Below are positions 19,109-27,529 of a stretch of 37,202 bases of DNA, in pieces. Below the pieces are notes generated by a model that made no database searches, was not told the origin of the DNA, and worked only from the letters and a program-made list of their open reading frames with translations. The position numbers and the translations under genes are program-made. This DNA comes from a virus. Location: positions 1 to 37,202 of IMG/VR virus record IMGVR_UViG_3300042549_006321, one strand, 5' to 3'. The stretch's first letter is position 1. Every line of letters starts with the position of its first letter.

Positions 19109-20490
19109 CAGGCGGCCTCCAACATGGCGGCTGAAACGGTGTGGCGCTGGAACTCGCCGTACTCCCGATGATAGGCCGCCGCCCGCGTGTCTCGCAGGGA
19201 GCGGTAGCCCTTCATGGCGTGATAGGTGTCCTTCGCCGCCAAGGTCCGCAGGCTCTCCACCCTGACCCCCTGAAGCTCTTTCACCACGTCATGGTGGATG
19301 TGGCCTGTCGTGATGTAGCGATAGACCGTCTGGCCCCATGCCTCTGGCTGATCCACAGCCATGAGAAGGGGCAGGTCGCCCATCTTCACCTTGTCGCCGT
19401 GGTGAGCGCCAAACAGGTTCTTGCCGAACTGGTGGTAGCGGAACGGGTGGTTGTCGATGGGGATGATGACGCGGGGATTGTTCTGGAAGTAGAACGCCAG
19501 CCCCATGGTGATGCCGAAGACTGCATCGGGGTCATGGTTGCCGGGGAGCATCCAGACGATGACCGTCTCGTGCTTCTCCAAGGCCCGCTCAACGGCATAG
19601 GCCCACGCGAGGCCCGCCCGCATCAGGGCGTAGTGAAAGCCCCGTTTGTCAACGTCCAGGGGGTTCTTGTGGCCCGGCGTCAGGGCGGAACTATCGTTGG
19701 CGTGCATCACATCGCCGATGACTTCGAGGATGCAGGTGTCAGCGTTGGGTGTGACCGCTAGAAGCTGGTCAATGCCGGCACGGGTCAAGCGCTCGGCGTC
19801 GTCGGTGTCGAAGTCGTCGGCCCCGGTCAGGGAACTGGACGACATACCGAAATGCGGATCTCCGAACTTGTAGGAGACGAGCACGTCAGCGGCGCTTGGG
19901 CTGGTGCGCTCGACCAGCGGGGATTTGCCCCGGTGTTCGGCGGCAAGGGTCTCCATGAACTCGCGCAACATCTCGCCGCGCTGAATGTCTGTGAGGCTGG
20001 TTTTGACCCACTGTTGCCGCTGCTCCCCGGCTGCGTCGTAGTAGGTCGAGACGCTCTTGATGACATAGGCCCCGGCGCCATCGCGCGCGTCGCCCGCATC
20101 TATCCCGCCTGGTTGCATGACGGGATCAGGCCGCCAGCGGATCGACTGACCCTTGACCTTGCCCTCGCCGTCGTATTGCTCCGTTACGGCGCTCGGCTCG
20201 AAACCGTCTAGCGCCTTGGGAGCCACAGCAGCGCGGCGACGTTCCAAGGGCGCGCGATACAGCGACCAATCCGGCTCAAGGCCGTGCAGGCTCTTGGCGG
20301 GCTCCATGCGGGAGATGAAGGTGTTGACCGAGCCAACCCACCGTTCCGCTACAGCGTCCCTTGCAGCGGCGCGGATGGCCCCTTCACCGGGGCCTGATAG
20401 TCCTTGAGGGCGGTATCCCTCTCTTAGCTTGTCCTCTACCCGTTTGACCGTTTCTTCTGCGATAGCTTTGGAAAGCGGGGGGTTGGGCAT
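19108..20490 (-). CDS. Calcineurin-like metallophosphoesterase
   Basis: A 460-residue protein with a complete metallophosphoesterase core in the C-terminal half: DPHFG (Asp211, His213), GDVMHAND (259-266), GNHD (317-320), GAHHGDK (361-367) and TGHIHHD (395-401). The first 200 residues are a separate N-terminal region that begins with a helical, possibly DNA-binding segment. Such proteins occur near the tail end of several podovirus late operons. The substrate is unknown; an Mre11/SbcD-like nuclease or a phosphodiesterase is possible. It begins directly after the stop of the preceding gene. Confidence 0.85.
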   Translation of the reverse strand: MPNPPLSKAIAEETVKRVEDKLREGYRPQGLSGPGEGAIRAAARDAVAERWVGSVNTFISRMEPAKSLHGLEPDWSLYRAPLERRRAAVAPKALDGFEPSAVTEQYDGEGKVKGQSIRWRPDPVMQPGGIDAGDARDGAGAYVIKSVSTYYDAAGEQRQQWVKTSLTDIQRGEMLREFMETLAAEHRGKSPLVERTSPSAADVLVSYKFGDPHFGMSSSSLTGADDFDTDDAERLTRAGIDQLLAVTPNADTCILEVIGDVMHANDSSALTPGHKNPLDVDKRGFHYALMRAGLAWAYAVERALEKHETVIVWMLPGNHDPDAVFGITMGLAFYFQNNPRVIIPIDNHPFRYHQFGKNLFGAHHGDKVKMGDLPLLMAVDQPEAWGQTVYRYITTGHIHHDVVKELQGVRVESLRTLAAKDTYHAMKGYRSLRDTRAAAYHREYGEFQRHTVSAAMLEAA

Positions 20491-20742
20491 TTAGGTGGCC
20501 GCCCGGCGCCGTTCAGGGGGCTTGGCCATTCGCTCGATCAGGTCGGTCAGATGCTTGATCTGCTCTTGCAGCCTGACGATCTCGATAGCCGTTTCGGATG
20601 ACGACTTGGCGTCACTGTCGGCTTTCGCGCGCAATGTCGCGACTTCCTTGTCGGTGGTGTTCACCCGTCCCTCCAGGCGAACCAGCCAGACGATAGCCGT
20701 AACACCCGCAAGGGCGAGGCTGATAATTTCAGGGGTAATCAT
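20491..20742 (-). CDS. Membrane-anchored coiled-coil protein
   Basis: An 83-residue protein with an N-terminal membrane helix (ISLALAGVTAIVWLVRLEGR) and a long coiled-coil (TDKEVATLRAKADSDAKSSS, then IVRLQEQIKHLTDLIERMA). This topology is seen in i-spanin-like and holin-accessory proteins of phages. It ends immediately before the phosphoesterase start codon. Confidence 0.7.
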   Translation of the reverse strand: MITPEIISLALAGVTAIVWLVRLEGRVNTTDKEVATLRAKADSDAKSSSETAIEIVRLQEQIKHLTDLIERMAKPPERRRAAT

Positions 20743-20776
20743 TAGCGGCCACTCGCTTTTGTGCGTTAGGGTCGCC

Positions 20777-20790
20777 GGTCACGCGTGACC
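20777..20790. repeat. Perfect 14-bp palindrome
   Basis: GGTCACGCGTGACC reads the same on both strands. It lies in the 99-base gap (20743-20841) between the tail-fibre gene and the coiled-coil gene, upstream of the latter. It could be a binding site for a dimeric protein or part of a transcript hairpin. Confidence 0.5.
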
Positions 20791-20811
20791 CGGCTGTCAC
20801 TAGTCGGGGTT

Positions 20812-20831
20812 CCGGGGGTTGCACCCCCCGG
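20812..20831 (-). terminator. Possible attenuator hairpin after the tail-fibre gene
   Basis: CCGGGGG (20812-20818) pairs with CCCCCGG (20825-20831). It follows the tail-fibre stop on the leftward transcript, but no U run follows, so at most it would slow transcription or protect an RNA end. Confidence 0.3.
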
Positions 20832-20841
20832 AGCTGCGCGG

Positions 20842-21795
20842 TCAGAACCAGACCGCGTAGAGCAAGGCCACGTTGCGGGGGCGGTTCTCGGTGCCGGTGT
20901 TGTTGTTCACCACCCAATCGACAGCCGCCGCCGTGGTCGCGTCGGTCATGGCACCGCCGTTGGCCGTGGTGTCGTTGGAGGAGCCGGGCGAGGTGGCGTG
21001 GTTGACGGTGTGATCGTGAGGACCGACCATCTCCACTTGAGCAGAACCGATGGCGCGGGCCGTGTCGATGGCGCGGCTGTCGTCCAGGCCGCGGATGAAC
21101 TCGCCGCGAAGGTCGGGAAGCGTGAGGCGCTTGTTAGCCGCGAAGTCCGCCGCCGCGCTGGCGCCACGGGTCGAACCAGCCCCGGCTGAGGTGAGGATGG
21201 GGCTGTCAGCAGCCGCCCATGCCCACAGGAGGGCGAACAGGGCGGAATAGCTGTCGCTGGCGCTCGCCGCTCCCGAGGCCGCAGAGCCGATGGTTCCGCC
21301 GTTGCACTTCAGGGCGCCGGCAGGGGCCGAGGTGCCGAAGTAGGGGAACACCACGCCGATGCGATCCAGCAAGGCGTTCTTCGCCGTCGCGGTCAGGTTC
21401 GTAAGGTCTTCCTGCGGGGTGAAGCCGAGGTAATCCTCAATCGCCCCCGGCTCCAGTGCAGACCCCGGAATGGTCGCCTCGGTGATGTCCCCGCCGTCGA
21501 TGGTGCCCGCCGATTGGGGAACGTTGATCTGCTCCGACTGCACCAGAGGCGTCGCCAGGTCGCCGTCGCTGGCGATGATGTCCAGCCGCAGGGTGTCGGT
21601 GCCGGTGAAGTAGACCGTTTCAGGAAAATTCCCGGAAGCATCCGCCACGATGGGATGGGCGTGTTCTTCCGTCAGGTCGGGGTCGGTGTAGATGACCGCC
21701 GCCGTGGTGGTCCCGGCGATACGGAAGTACGCCTTGCCGCCTGCCAATTGCAAACCGGCGTCGTTGAGCCGCTTGGCGAGCTGATAGGTTTGCAT
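20842..21795 (-). CDS. Tail fibre protein with collar-type C-terminal domain
   Basis: A 317-residue protein. The N-terminal 120 residues look beta-rich (GGKAYFRIAGTTTAAVIYTD, then LRLDIIASDGDLATPLVQSE), and the C-terminus is a phage tail-collar domain: VVFPYFGTSAPAGALKCNG, LPDLRGEFIRGLDDSRAIDT, and the ending ENRPRNVALLYAVWF. Collar domains sit near the tip of fibres that contact the host surface. The ATG is at 21795; the ribosome site is poor. The 115-base space upstream, unusual in this operon, holds an opposing small frame. Confidence 0.85.
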   Translation of the reverse strand: MQTYQLAKRLNDAGLQLAGGKAYFRIAGTTTAAVIYTDPDLTEEHAHPIVADASGNFPETVYFTGTDTLRLDIIASDGDLATPLVQSEQINVPQSAGTIDGGDITEATIPGSALEPGAIEDYLGFTPQEDLTNLTATAKNALLDRIGVVFPYFGTSAPAGALKCNGGTIGSAASGAASASDSYSALFALLWAWAAADSPILTSAGAGSTRGASAAADFAANKRLTLPDLRGEFIRGLDDSRAIDTARAIGSAQVEMVGPHDHTVNHATSPGSSNDTTANGGAMTDATTAAAVDWVVNNNTGTENRPRNVALLYAVWF

Positions 21796-21822
21796 GTCTG
21801 GAGAGCCCTGTTATTTAGGGGA

Positions 21823-22011
21823 ATGCCGGATATTCGATGGAAGTGGGGCGAGGAGTACGTCGCCCGCCGCAGATGGGTGAACGCGGCGTTTCTGTTCGTC
21901 TACGCAGCCGTTATCGGATGGCTGTGGCTGCGTTGGCTGGCTGGTTCTGGTTGGCGGCTGCTACGCCGGCTCCTGTCGCACGTGAAGCGCGAATGGCAGC
22001 GTCCGCTGTGA
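21823..22011 (+). CDS. Possible moron: 62-residue membrane protein on the opposite strand
   Basis: A rightward frame in the gap between two leftward virion genes, overlapping the end of the 730-residue ejection protein by 101 bases. The product starts MPDIRWKWGEEYVARRRWVN and has one strong membrane helix (AAFLFVYAAVIGWLWLRWLA) followed by basic residues. AGGGGA directly precedes the ATG, closer than usual. A weak TTGCAT/TATTTA promoter lies just before it. Could be a lysogenic-conversion gene or a chance frame. Confidence 0.35.
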   Translation: MPDIRWKWGEEYVARRRWVNAAFLFVYAAVIGWLWLRWLAGSGWRLLRRLLSHVKREWQRPL

Positions 22012-24103
22012 ACGCCTGGAACTGTTGCGCGACCTTGGGGCCGTACTTCTGTTCGATGTAGACCAGCGCCGCATCGAGCCGGTTGGGGTCGATGGCGAGC
22101 ATGGTGAACTCTTCGGCCTCCTTGGGCTTGAAGCCCCTGGAACGCCAGTAGTTCATGCCGGTCTCGACAATGGCGCTGCGCCAGCCTCCGGTGATGACCT
22201 TCTTGCCAACGCTGACCACGCCGTCAACGACCTCATTATCAGCGTCGCGAAGGGATGTCTGAGATCCACCACGGGGGGCGATGTCGGCAGCGTTGCGAAC
22301 CGCGCGCTCCTCAAGGCGAAGGGCGTTGCGGAACTCGCCGCCACGCTCCGGGCCGATCAGGGCGTTCGTGCGTGCAGCCGGTTCAGCGCCCACCGAATAG
22401 CGGCGAGCGAAGCCGGGAGCAGTCGCGGGGTTCTCGCCACCCGCCGCCGCCTCCAGAGACCGGCGCGCACCGGCACGGGCTACGTCCAGTTGATCGGGAG
22501 ACATCTTGCCGACCGACGCCACGAACTCGTCAGTGGCCCCCGGCTTGGTGAAGGTCTGACCGACCGTCGTCGCTTCGATAAGGCCGCTGTTGACCTCATA
22601 GCCTTTAAGGGCCTCGTCATAGCCGGGAACCTGAGTGCGAGCGTTGCCACGGATGGCGCTCGACAGGCCGGTGAACAGGCGCGTGTCGTTGGTCGCGGCG
22701 CCCATCGGTCCACGGGCGCGCTCTGCGGCATCCTGTAAGGTCTTGCTGATCTGCTGCGCCATGCCGACAGTGATCCGGGTTTCACCGGGGGCGTCCAGGG
22801 CGTCAGAGGCCAAGCGGTTGAGCCGGGCGCCCACTTCCCTCTCGGCAGGGTCGAGGCTGTTCAGCGCAGCGTCGGCGGCGTTCTTGATCTCGGCACGGCC
22901 ACGCGGAGAGCGCAGGGCCATGACGGTATCAGGGTCAAGGCTGATCTCCGTGTCACGGACAGCGCCGAATTGCTGGTTGGCCTGCGCTGACCGGGTAGCG
23001 GCGATCTCCCCACGGATGGCGTCGGGCGTGCGCGGGTCGCTGGAGATATACCGGCGAGCCTGCCCGCCGATGCGGTCGGGAAGGTTCACTGCGCGGCCTT
23101 CGGCGAAGTCAGTCGTTGCCTGCCGTGCCGGGGTCATCTTTGACGCCGTAGCGCGAACGACTGCCCGCCCGCTGTCGTCAACCACATCCACCAGAGCGGG
23201 GTCGATGCCAGCGGCGCGATACTCGGCCTGCTTGGCGCGCATGGCGGCGGGGTCCTGCCGGGCCCTCTTCTGCGCCTTGTCGATGCCGGGGTTGCGAACG
23301 CGCGCCCCTTTAGGCGCACGGGTGAGAACCGTGCCGAGGCCAGCCCCCAGACCGCCGCCCACAAGAGCGTTGACGGTCCCCTGCCCTGCCCGCTCCTGAT
23401 ACGAACCACGATCCAGAAGGCCAGACGCGCCAGCCTGGAGCGCGGCGTTGCCAGCCGTATTGACGACCACGCCCGTTCGCGTCGTTGCCTGAGCGGGAGC
23501 GCCACCAGGGACGAACAGGGTCGGAATGGTTCCTGTGGTCTGGAGGACGGCAGCCGTGACTGGACGGCGGGCCGTGAAGTTGTCTTCAATGCCTCGCTGA
23601 ACGGCCAGTTGGTTGCCGAAGTCGTTGCCGATGCCCTTGAGCAGGGGCGACATGCCGAGGGGGTTTGTGCCCTCGTAATCAGGCTTGATCTGGCCTGTGA
23701 GCACATTGCCGAAGGTCCCCAGGCCCGCCGCCAGTTCGTCGCCAACCCAAAGGCCACGGTTGATTTTTGACGCCCCGCCGCCAAGCTCGCCGAGCGCCCC
23801 CTTCGTGCTCCCGGCCTTGCGGATGATGGGGTTGCCGCCCTTGGCGTTGACCTTGCGGCGAAGGTTGTTCTGAGGGTCGTAGTAGTAGCCACCGACTGGG
23901 ATCTTCGCCACTTCGGCCTTGTAGCCTTCGGAGCCGATCTTGAGAGACTTGGACAGGCGAACGGCCTGCCCCCGCTCTTGAGAAGCTTTGGCGTCGGCGG
24001 CCATCTGGCGACCACGGGGGCGGCCAGACACAACACGACCGAGCCCGGCATAGGGGTCAGAGCCCGAGACGACAGTCCCGAGGCCAGCGTATGGGTCAGC
24101 CAT
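21911..24103 (-). CDS. Large internal virion / DNA ejection protein
   Basis: A 730-residue protein in the place of P22 gp16-like ejection proteins, injected with the DNA to help it cross the cell envelope. It starts with a repeated peptide (DPYAGLGTVVSG, then DPYAGLGRVVSG), then a motif IPVGGYYYDPQNNLRRK (68-84) shared with the neighbouring protein. A glycine/alanine-rich hydrophobic part (ALVGGGLGAGLGTVL) and a long helical C-terminal half follow, with MNYWRSRGFKPKEAEEF. No lysozyme motif is visible. Assignment rests on position, composition and the shared motif. Confidence 0.65.
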   Translation of the reverse strand: MADPYAGLGTVVSGSDPYAGLGRVVSGRPRGRQMAADAKASQERGQAVRLSKSLKIGSEGYKAEVAKIPVGGYYYDPQNNLRRKVNAKGGNPIIRKAGSTKGALGELGGGASKINRGLWVGDELAAGLGTFGNVLTGQIKPDYEGTNPLGMSPLLKGIGNDFGNQLAVQRGIEDNFTARRPVTAAVLQTTGTIPTLFVPGGAPAQATTRTGVVVNTAGNAALQAGASGLLDRGSYQERAGQGTVNALVGGGLGAGLGTVLTRAPKGARVRNPGIDKAQKRARQDPAAMRAKQAEYRAAGIDPALVDVVDDSGRAVVRATASKMTPARQATTDFAEGRAVNLPDRIGGQARRYISSDPRTPDAIRGEIAATRSAQANQQFGAVRDTEISLDPDTVMALRSPRGRAEIKNAADAALNSLDPAEREVGARLNRLASDALDAPGETRITVGMAQQISKTLQDAAERARGPMGAATNDTRLFTGLSSAIRGNARTQVPGYDEALKGYEVNSGLIEATTVGQTFTKPGATDEFVASVGKMSPDQLDVARAGARRSLEAAAGGENPATAPGFARRYSVGAEPAARTNALIGPERGGEFRNALRLEERAVRNAADIAPRGGSQTSLRDADNEVVDGVVSVGKKVITGGWRSAIVETGMNYWRSRGFKPKEAEEFTMLAIDPNRLDAALVYIEQKYGPKVAQQFQAFTADAAIRASRATGAGVAAANQNQPANAATAIR

Positions 24104-25065
24104 CAGCGTTCAATGATCCTGCCATCGGTGGTCTTGTATTTAGCGCCCTTGGGGAGCTTTGCGGCTTCTGCGGGGGTCACGGGTCGCCCGCCGTAAGCGA
24201 GGCCCCCAGCGGGCTTTGCAGGGGCCTTGGCGGGGGCTTTGGCGGCGGGACGCGGCGCGGCTTTAGGCGGTTGGACGCCAGGCGCTTTCTGAATGATCGG
24301 ATTGCCCCGGTCGCCGTTGTCGTTGCGGCGGACATTGCCCTGCGCGTCACGATAATATGCCCCTTTGGGGATCGTGTTGCGCGATTGGCCTTGACCGAGC
24401 GTCAGCGCGGTCTTCGGGCTGGCGCCAGGCGCGTAGGGGTCCAGATAGCCGGGACCGGCGGCACGGATCGACGTGTTGCGGAAGCGATCACGCAGCATCC
24501 GGCGGTCGGCTTCCACGGCGTCATTCTCGCCGGGCTGTTGGAAATACTGCTTGTTCGCCCTGACCGTTTCAGGCTCGGGCGCGTTGGCCCCCGAAGTCGT
24601 CCGCAGGGCGCCATCAACGAACTGGAGTTCGGCAGCGCGGGCCTTTTCGGACGGGTTGTCGCGGATGACGTTGGCGATAAACGGTCCAACCCACGGCACG
24701 CCTTCCACGGCGCGCGGGATTGCGTCGCGGGTCGGGTCGTAGCCTTCGCGGCGTGCTTCGTCATACTTGCGCTGGCCTTCGTCCATCAGGGTCGCGCGGG
24801 CGGCGGCGTTGGCTTGGTACTCCTTGACCTCTGGCACGACTGCACCGGCATCGGTGATGGAGCCCAACTCCTTGCGCGCCCCGCCCCGTGGTCCCGGAGG
24901 GCCAAGAACCTTACCGCCGGGAATGACTACGGCGCCGTCTCCCCACTCGGGGGGGGCGGCTTGCATCCCGTCCATCGAGACGCGTTCCCACGCGCCACGG
25001 TCGCGGTGATTACCGCCTTTGAAGCGGTAGCCGTCAACGACAGTGCCAACTTCAGGAGCGGCCAT
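24103..25065 (-). CDS. Ejection-type virion protein with YRFKGG motif
   Basis: A 320-residue protein starting MAAPEVGTVVDGYRFKGGNH. The GYRFKGGxxxDxxxWE start is a recurring signature in ejection-region proteins of P22-like phages. The C-terminal part has IPKGAYYRDAQGNVRRN (232-248), a basic Ala/Pro/Lys linker, and a further copy LPKGAKYKTTDGRIIER at the very end. The ATG at 25065 forms a TGATG contact with the gene upstream; the frame extends a few codons further but lies inside that gene. Confidence 0.65.
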   Translation of the reverse strand: MAAPEVGTVVDGYRFKGGNHRDRGAWERVSMDGMQAAPPEWGDGAVVIPGGKVLGPPGPRGGARKELGSITDAGAVVPEVKEYQANAAARATLMDEGQRKYDEARREGYDPTRDAIPRAVEGVPWVGPFIANVIRDNPSEKARAAELQFVDGALRTTSGANAPEPETVRANKQYFQQPGENDAVEADRRMLRDRFRNTSIRAAGPGYLDPYAPGASPKTALTLGQGQSRNTIPKGAYYRDAQGNVRRNDNGDRGNPIIQKAPGVQPPKAAPRPAAKAPAKAPAKPAGGLAYGGRPVTPAEAAKLPKGAKYKTTDGRIIER

Positions 25066-25805
25066 CAGTAGTCCCTTTCCCAAGGTGCAGCACCGCCACC
25101 ACCGCCACCGCCCGAACGAGCGCGGGGGGGTGCGTAGGTTCTCGGCGTAGGCGTCAGGGCGGGGCCTTTGCGGGGCTCACTCCCGTCCGCCGGGTAGAAC
25201 CAATGGTTGCCGCCCTCAGCCTTCCACTCGCCTTGCGGGCCGGTGACTTCAGGGCCGACGTACTGGAACGAGCCGGGGTTGCCCTTCTGGATCGCATAGG
25301 GGCGTTGGCCGTTGCCGGGGGTGACGATCTGGTACTCGGGCTTTTGCAGCTCGCCGCCGTACACCTGAATGAAGCTGTCGAGCTGCGCGTCCGTCAACCC
25401 GCCCTGCATGATGCGCTGGAGGACCTGTTGCCCCTCCGGCGATTGGTCGAGGCCCATCTGGACAAGCTGCGGCAGGATTTCCGCCTGCATGGCCGCCATA
25501 CGCTCCGCCTCGGGACGCTGGCGAAGGGCTTCGGCGCCCCGGAGCAGCAGTTGCGCCTGCTCCACCTTGGCCGCCTTCGCCGCTTCGGCCTGCTGCTGCA
25601 TGGACTTGGCTTGGGCTTCCTGATTGCGCTGGTCGTAGTTGAGCAGGCCCATGCCCTGGTCGAGCATCCCGCCTTGCAGGAGCGCGTTGGCCCCGCCGCG
25701 ATAGTCGCCACCCGCCAGCGCGTTGCCGGCGTTGTTCATCGTGCGGCGGTCGCGGAGGCCTTGGGCGAAGTCGTAGCCCTCTTGAACGGCAGCGAGCGGG
25801 TTCAT
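25065..25805 (-). CDS. Virion-associated helical protein (ejection region)
   Basis: A 246-residue protein: a Gln/Ala-rich helical first half (RNQEAQAKSMQQQAEAAKAA, then a segment ending LPQLVQMGLDQSPEGQ), a middle with QIVTPGNGQRPYAIQKGN, and a Gly-rich end. This composition is common for internal proteins in the ejection cluster of podoviruses. It ends at the start codon of the next such gene. Confidence 0.6.
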   Translation of the reverse strand: MNPLAAVQEGYDFAQGLRDRRTMNNAGNALAGGDYRGGANALLQGGMLDQGMGLLNYDQRNQEAQAKSMQQQAEAAKAAKVEQAQLLLRGAEALRQRPEAERMAAMQAEILPQLVQMGLDQSPEGQQVLQRIMQGGLTDAQLDSFIQVYGGELQKPEYQIVTPGNGQRPYAIQKGNPGSFQYVGPEVTGPQGEWKAEGGNHWFYPADGSEPRKGPALTPTPRTYAPPRARSGGGGGGGAAPWERDY

Positions 25806-25818
25806 AGCCGATCCTTCC

Positions 25819-26481
25819 CTAAAGGCCTGGGGTGCTGTGGCCGCCGCTGCTGGCGTAACCGCCGCCGCCAGCGTGGGCGTAGTTCGTGGGTTGATTTCGG
25901 TTGTTGAAGTAGTTAACCCCGATGCCCGCGATCTGGCCGAACGCCTGACCCCACATCTGGGAGTTATTATAGCTCGACTGCATCCCGGCGAGCGCGTTCT
26001 GCTGGTTGGCCTGCCCCGCCGCGTTGGCGTAGGCTTGCCCGGCTTGCTGGTTGACCGCGTTGGCGGTCTGACCGAGACCGGCCCCCGCCATCTGCCGATT
26101 ATACCAGTCGCCGTACTCAGCGGAGGCGGATGCTCCGGCGTAGTCGTTGAGACCCTTCAAGGCCGAACCGGACTTCAGCAGACCCGCCACGGCCTTGTTC
26201 TGCGTCACCCCTTCAAGGCCACGGGAAAGCCGGAACTGATAGTCCGGGCTTTCCTGAAACGACTTGGTGGGGTCGCTCAGGTTCGCCAGCGCGTTCTGAC
26301 CGAACTTGCGCCACGGCTCCTGATCGGCCCTCGTGGTGTCGTATTGGTACTTCTGAAGGGTGAGCGTGTTCTTGGTCGCGCTCTGCTGTTTCGCAGCCGC
26401 GTCCTTCTGACCCTTGGAACTGATCGAAGCGCCGCCGATAGCGCCGACCGCCCCGATGACTGCTGCCGCGATCATGCCCAT
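25819..26481 (-). CDS. DNA transfer/ejection protein (P22 gp7-like)
   Basis: A 220-residue protein with an N-terminal hydrophobic Gly/Ala helix (MGMIAAAVIGAVGAIGGASI), then ESPDYQFRLSRGLEGVTQNK, GLLKSGSALKGLNDYA and EYGDWYNRQMAGAGLGQTAN. The SPxYxFxLxxG...SGxxLKxLxxYA...YNR pattern is typical of the phage DNA-transfer proteins grouped with P22 gp7. The C-terminus is Asn/Gln/Gly-rich. It would be ejected with the genome. Confidence 0.75.
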   Translation of the reverse strand: MGMIAAAVIGAVGAIGGASISSKGQKDAAAKQQSATKNTLTLQKYQYDTTRADQEPWRKFGQNALANLSDPTKSFQESPDYQFRLSRGLEGVTQNKAVAGLLKSGSALKGLNDYAGASASAEYGDWYNRQMAGAGLGQTANAVNQQAGQAYANAAGQANQQNALAGMQSSYNNSQMWGQAFGQIAGIGVNYFNNRNQPTNYAHAGGGGYASSGGHSTPGL

Positions 26482-26927
26482 TAGAGTTTCATCCAGTACG
26501 ATTGTTCGATGTGGGAGAAGCCGTGGGCCTCAAAGAAGGGGCCAGCCGGAAGGTGCGTCTTGCAGGCGACGATGACCCGACCGACGCCGCGCCGCTTGGC
26601 TTCGGTCTTCACGGCGTTGAACAGGATGTCACCCGCCCCCTGCCGGCGCTCCTCCTCGCGGACATAGAAGATGTCCTGAACGCAGAGGCGAAGGTCGTTG
26701 TGCAGGCTTTCGAGAATAAAGCCGATGAAGTAGCCGATCAGCTCGCCGCGCTTGCGGAGCGTGATGAAAAGGATCTGCCCAGCAGCGTCCCGAGCCTTGT
26801 AGATGTCCCACTTCGGTTCAAGCGGGATTTCCTGCGGGTCGATGGCGAGTTCCGCGTGATGCAGCGGAAGGATCGGCATCAGGGTTTCGATGTTGTCGGT
26901 GAAACTCTCGACGGTCGCGACGGTCAT
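26481..26927 (-). CDS. GNAT-family N-acetyltransferase
   Basis: A 148-residue GNAT protein. The core has the strands ILFITLRKRGELIGYFIGFI and LCVQDIFYVREEERRQGAGD, where RRQGAGDIL is the acetyl-CoA pyrophosphate-binding motif A, and the end GPFFEAHGFSHIEQSYWMK is the typical GNAT C-terminus (motif B). ATG 26927 overlaps the hydroxylase stop as ATGA; the longer frame upstream is a shadow. The substrate is unknown; placement among virion genes suggests modification of a virion or host surface component. Confidence 0.85.
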   Translation of the reverse strand: MTVATVESFTDNIETLMPILPLHHAELAIDPQEIPLEPKWDIYKARDAAGQILFITLRKRGELIGYFIGFILESLHNDLRLCVQDIFYVREEERRQGAGDILFNAVKTEAKRRGVGRVIVACKTHLPAGPFFEAHGFSHIEQSYWMKL

Positions 26928-27529
26928 TTGTAGAGCCTCACGTCCACCAGAAGGTGGATGCGATCGTCGGCGCTGTCGTTGACCACCCAGTGCAGTTTGG
27001 AGGCGTTGAACCACCAGACCTCGCCGTCGCGCATGTTCGCGGTTTCAACACCGCCCTCAACCAGCTTCATATCCTCCCCTTCACCCTCGGTGTCGGAGCA
27101 GTAGAAGTTGGAGCCCGGTCCCCCCTGAAGGACGATGTGGTAGCGGGCGCGGTCGCCGTGGTTGTTGTAAATGCCCTGGTTGTCGATGTGCGGCTGAACC
27201 TTGGCGCCGGGCTTCAGGCGGGAAACGATGACGCGCCCGACCTCATAGCCACCGGCATTTGCCAAGAGACCCCGAACGAGCGGCCATGCCTCCGTGAGAA
27301 CGTCGCGCGCCGGATACCAGACGCATTCCTCGTTCCCCACAAAGCCGCCTTGAACATGCGACTGCTCCGGCGGGGAGAAGCGAAGCAGGATGTCGTCGCA
27401 CCCGGCGAACGGCGTCCCCTCGAAAGTCGAGCGGAACGGGTTTTCGTTGAACAGGTGCTGGTTGCGGGTGATCTGTTCAAGCAGGGGAGTGACGTTCACG
27501 CCCTCGCCGATCTTCAGGAAATGCCGCAT
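26924..27529 (-). CDS. Aspartyl/asparaginyl beta-hydroxylase-like dioxygenase
   Basis: A 201-residue 2-oxoglutarate/Fe(II) dioxygenase of the Asp/Asn beta-hydroxylase type. Iron ligands are visible in VQPHIDNQG (His114, Asp116) and KLHWVVND (His180), with DDRIHLLVDVRL supplying the oxoglutarate-binding Arg190. The segment RYHIVLQGGPGSNFYCSD matches the family's beta-strand core. It is coupled to the GNAT gene (ATGA) and lies between gp10-like and ejection genes, so hydroxylation of a tail or ejection protein residue is a natural hypothesis. Confidence 0.85.
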   Translation of the reverse strand: MRHFLKIGEGVNVTPLLEQITRNQHLFNENPFRSTFEGTPFAGCDDILLRFSPPEQSHVQGGFVGNEECVWYPARDVLTEAWPLVRGLLANAGGYEVGRVIVSRLKPGAKVQPHIDNQGIYNNHGDRARYHIVLQGGPGSNFYCSDTEGEGEDMKLVEGGVETANMRDGEVWWFNASKLHWVVNDSADDRIHLLVDVRLYK

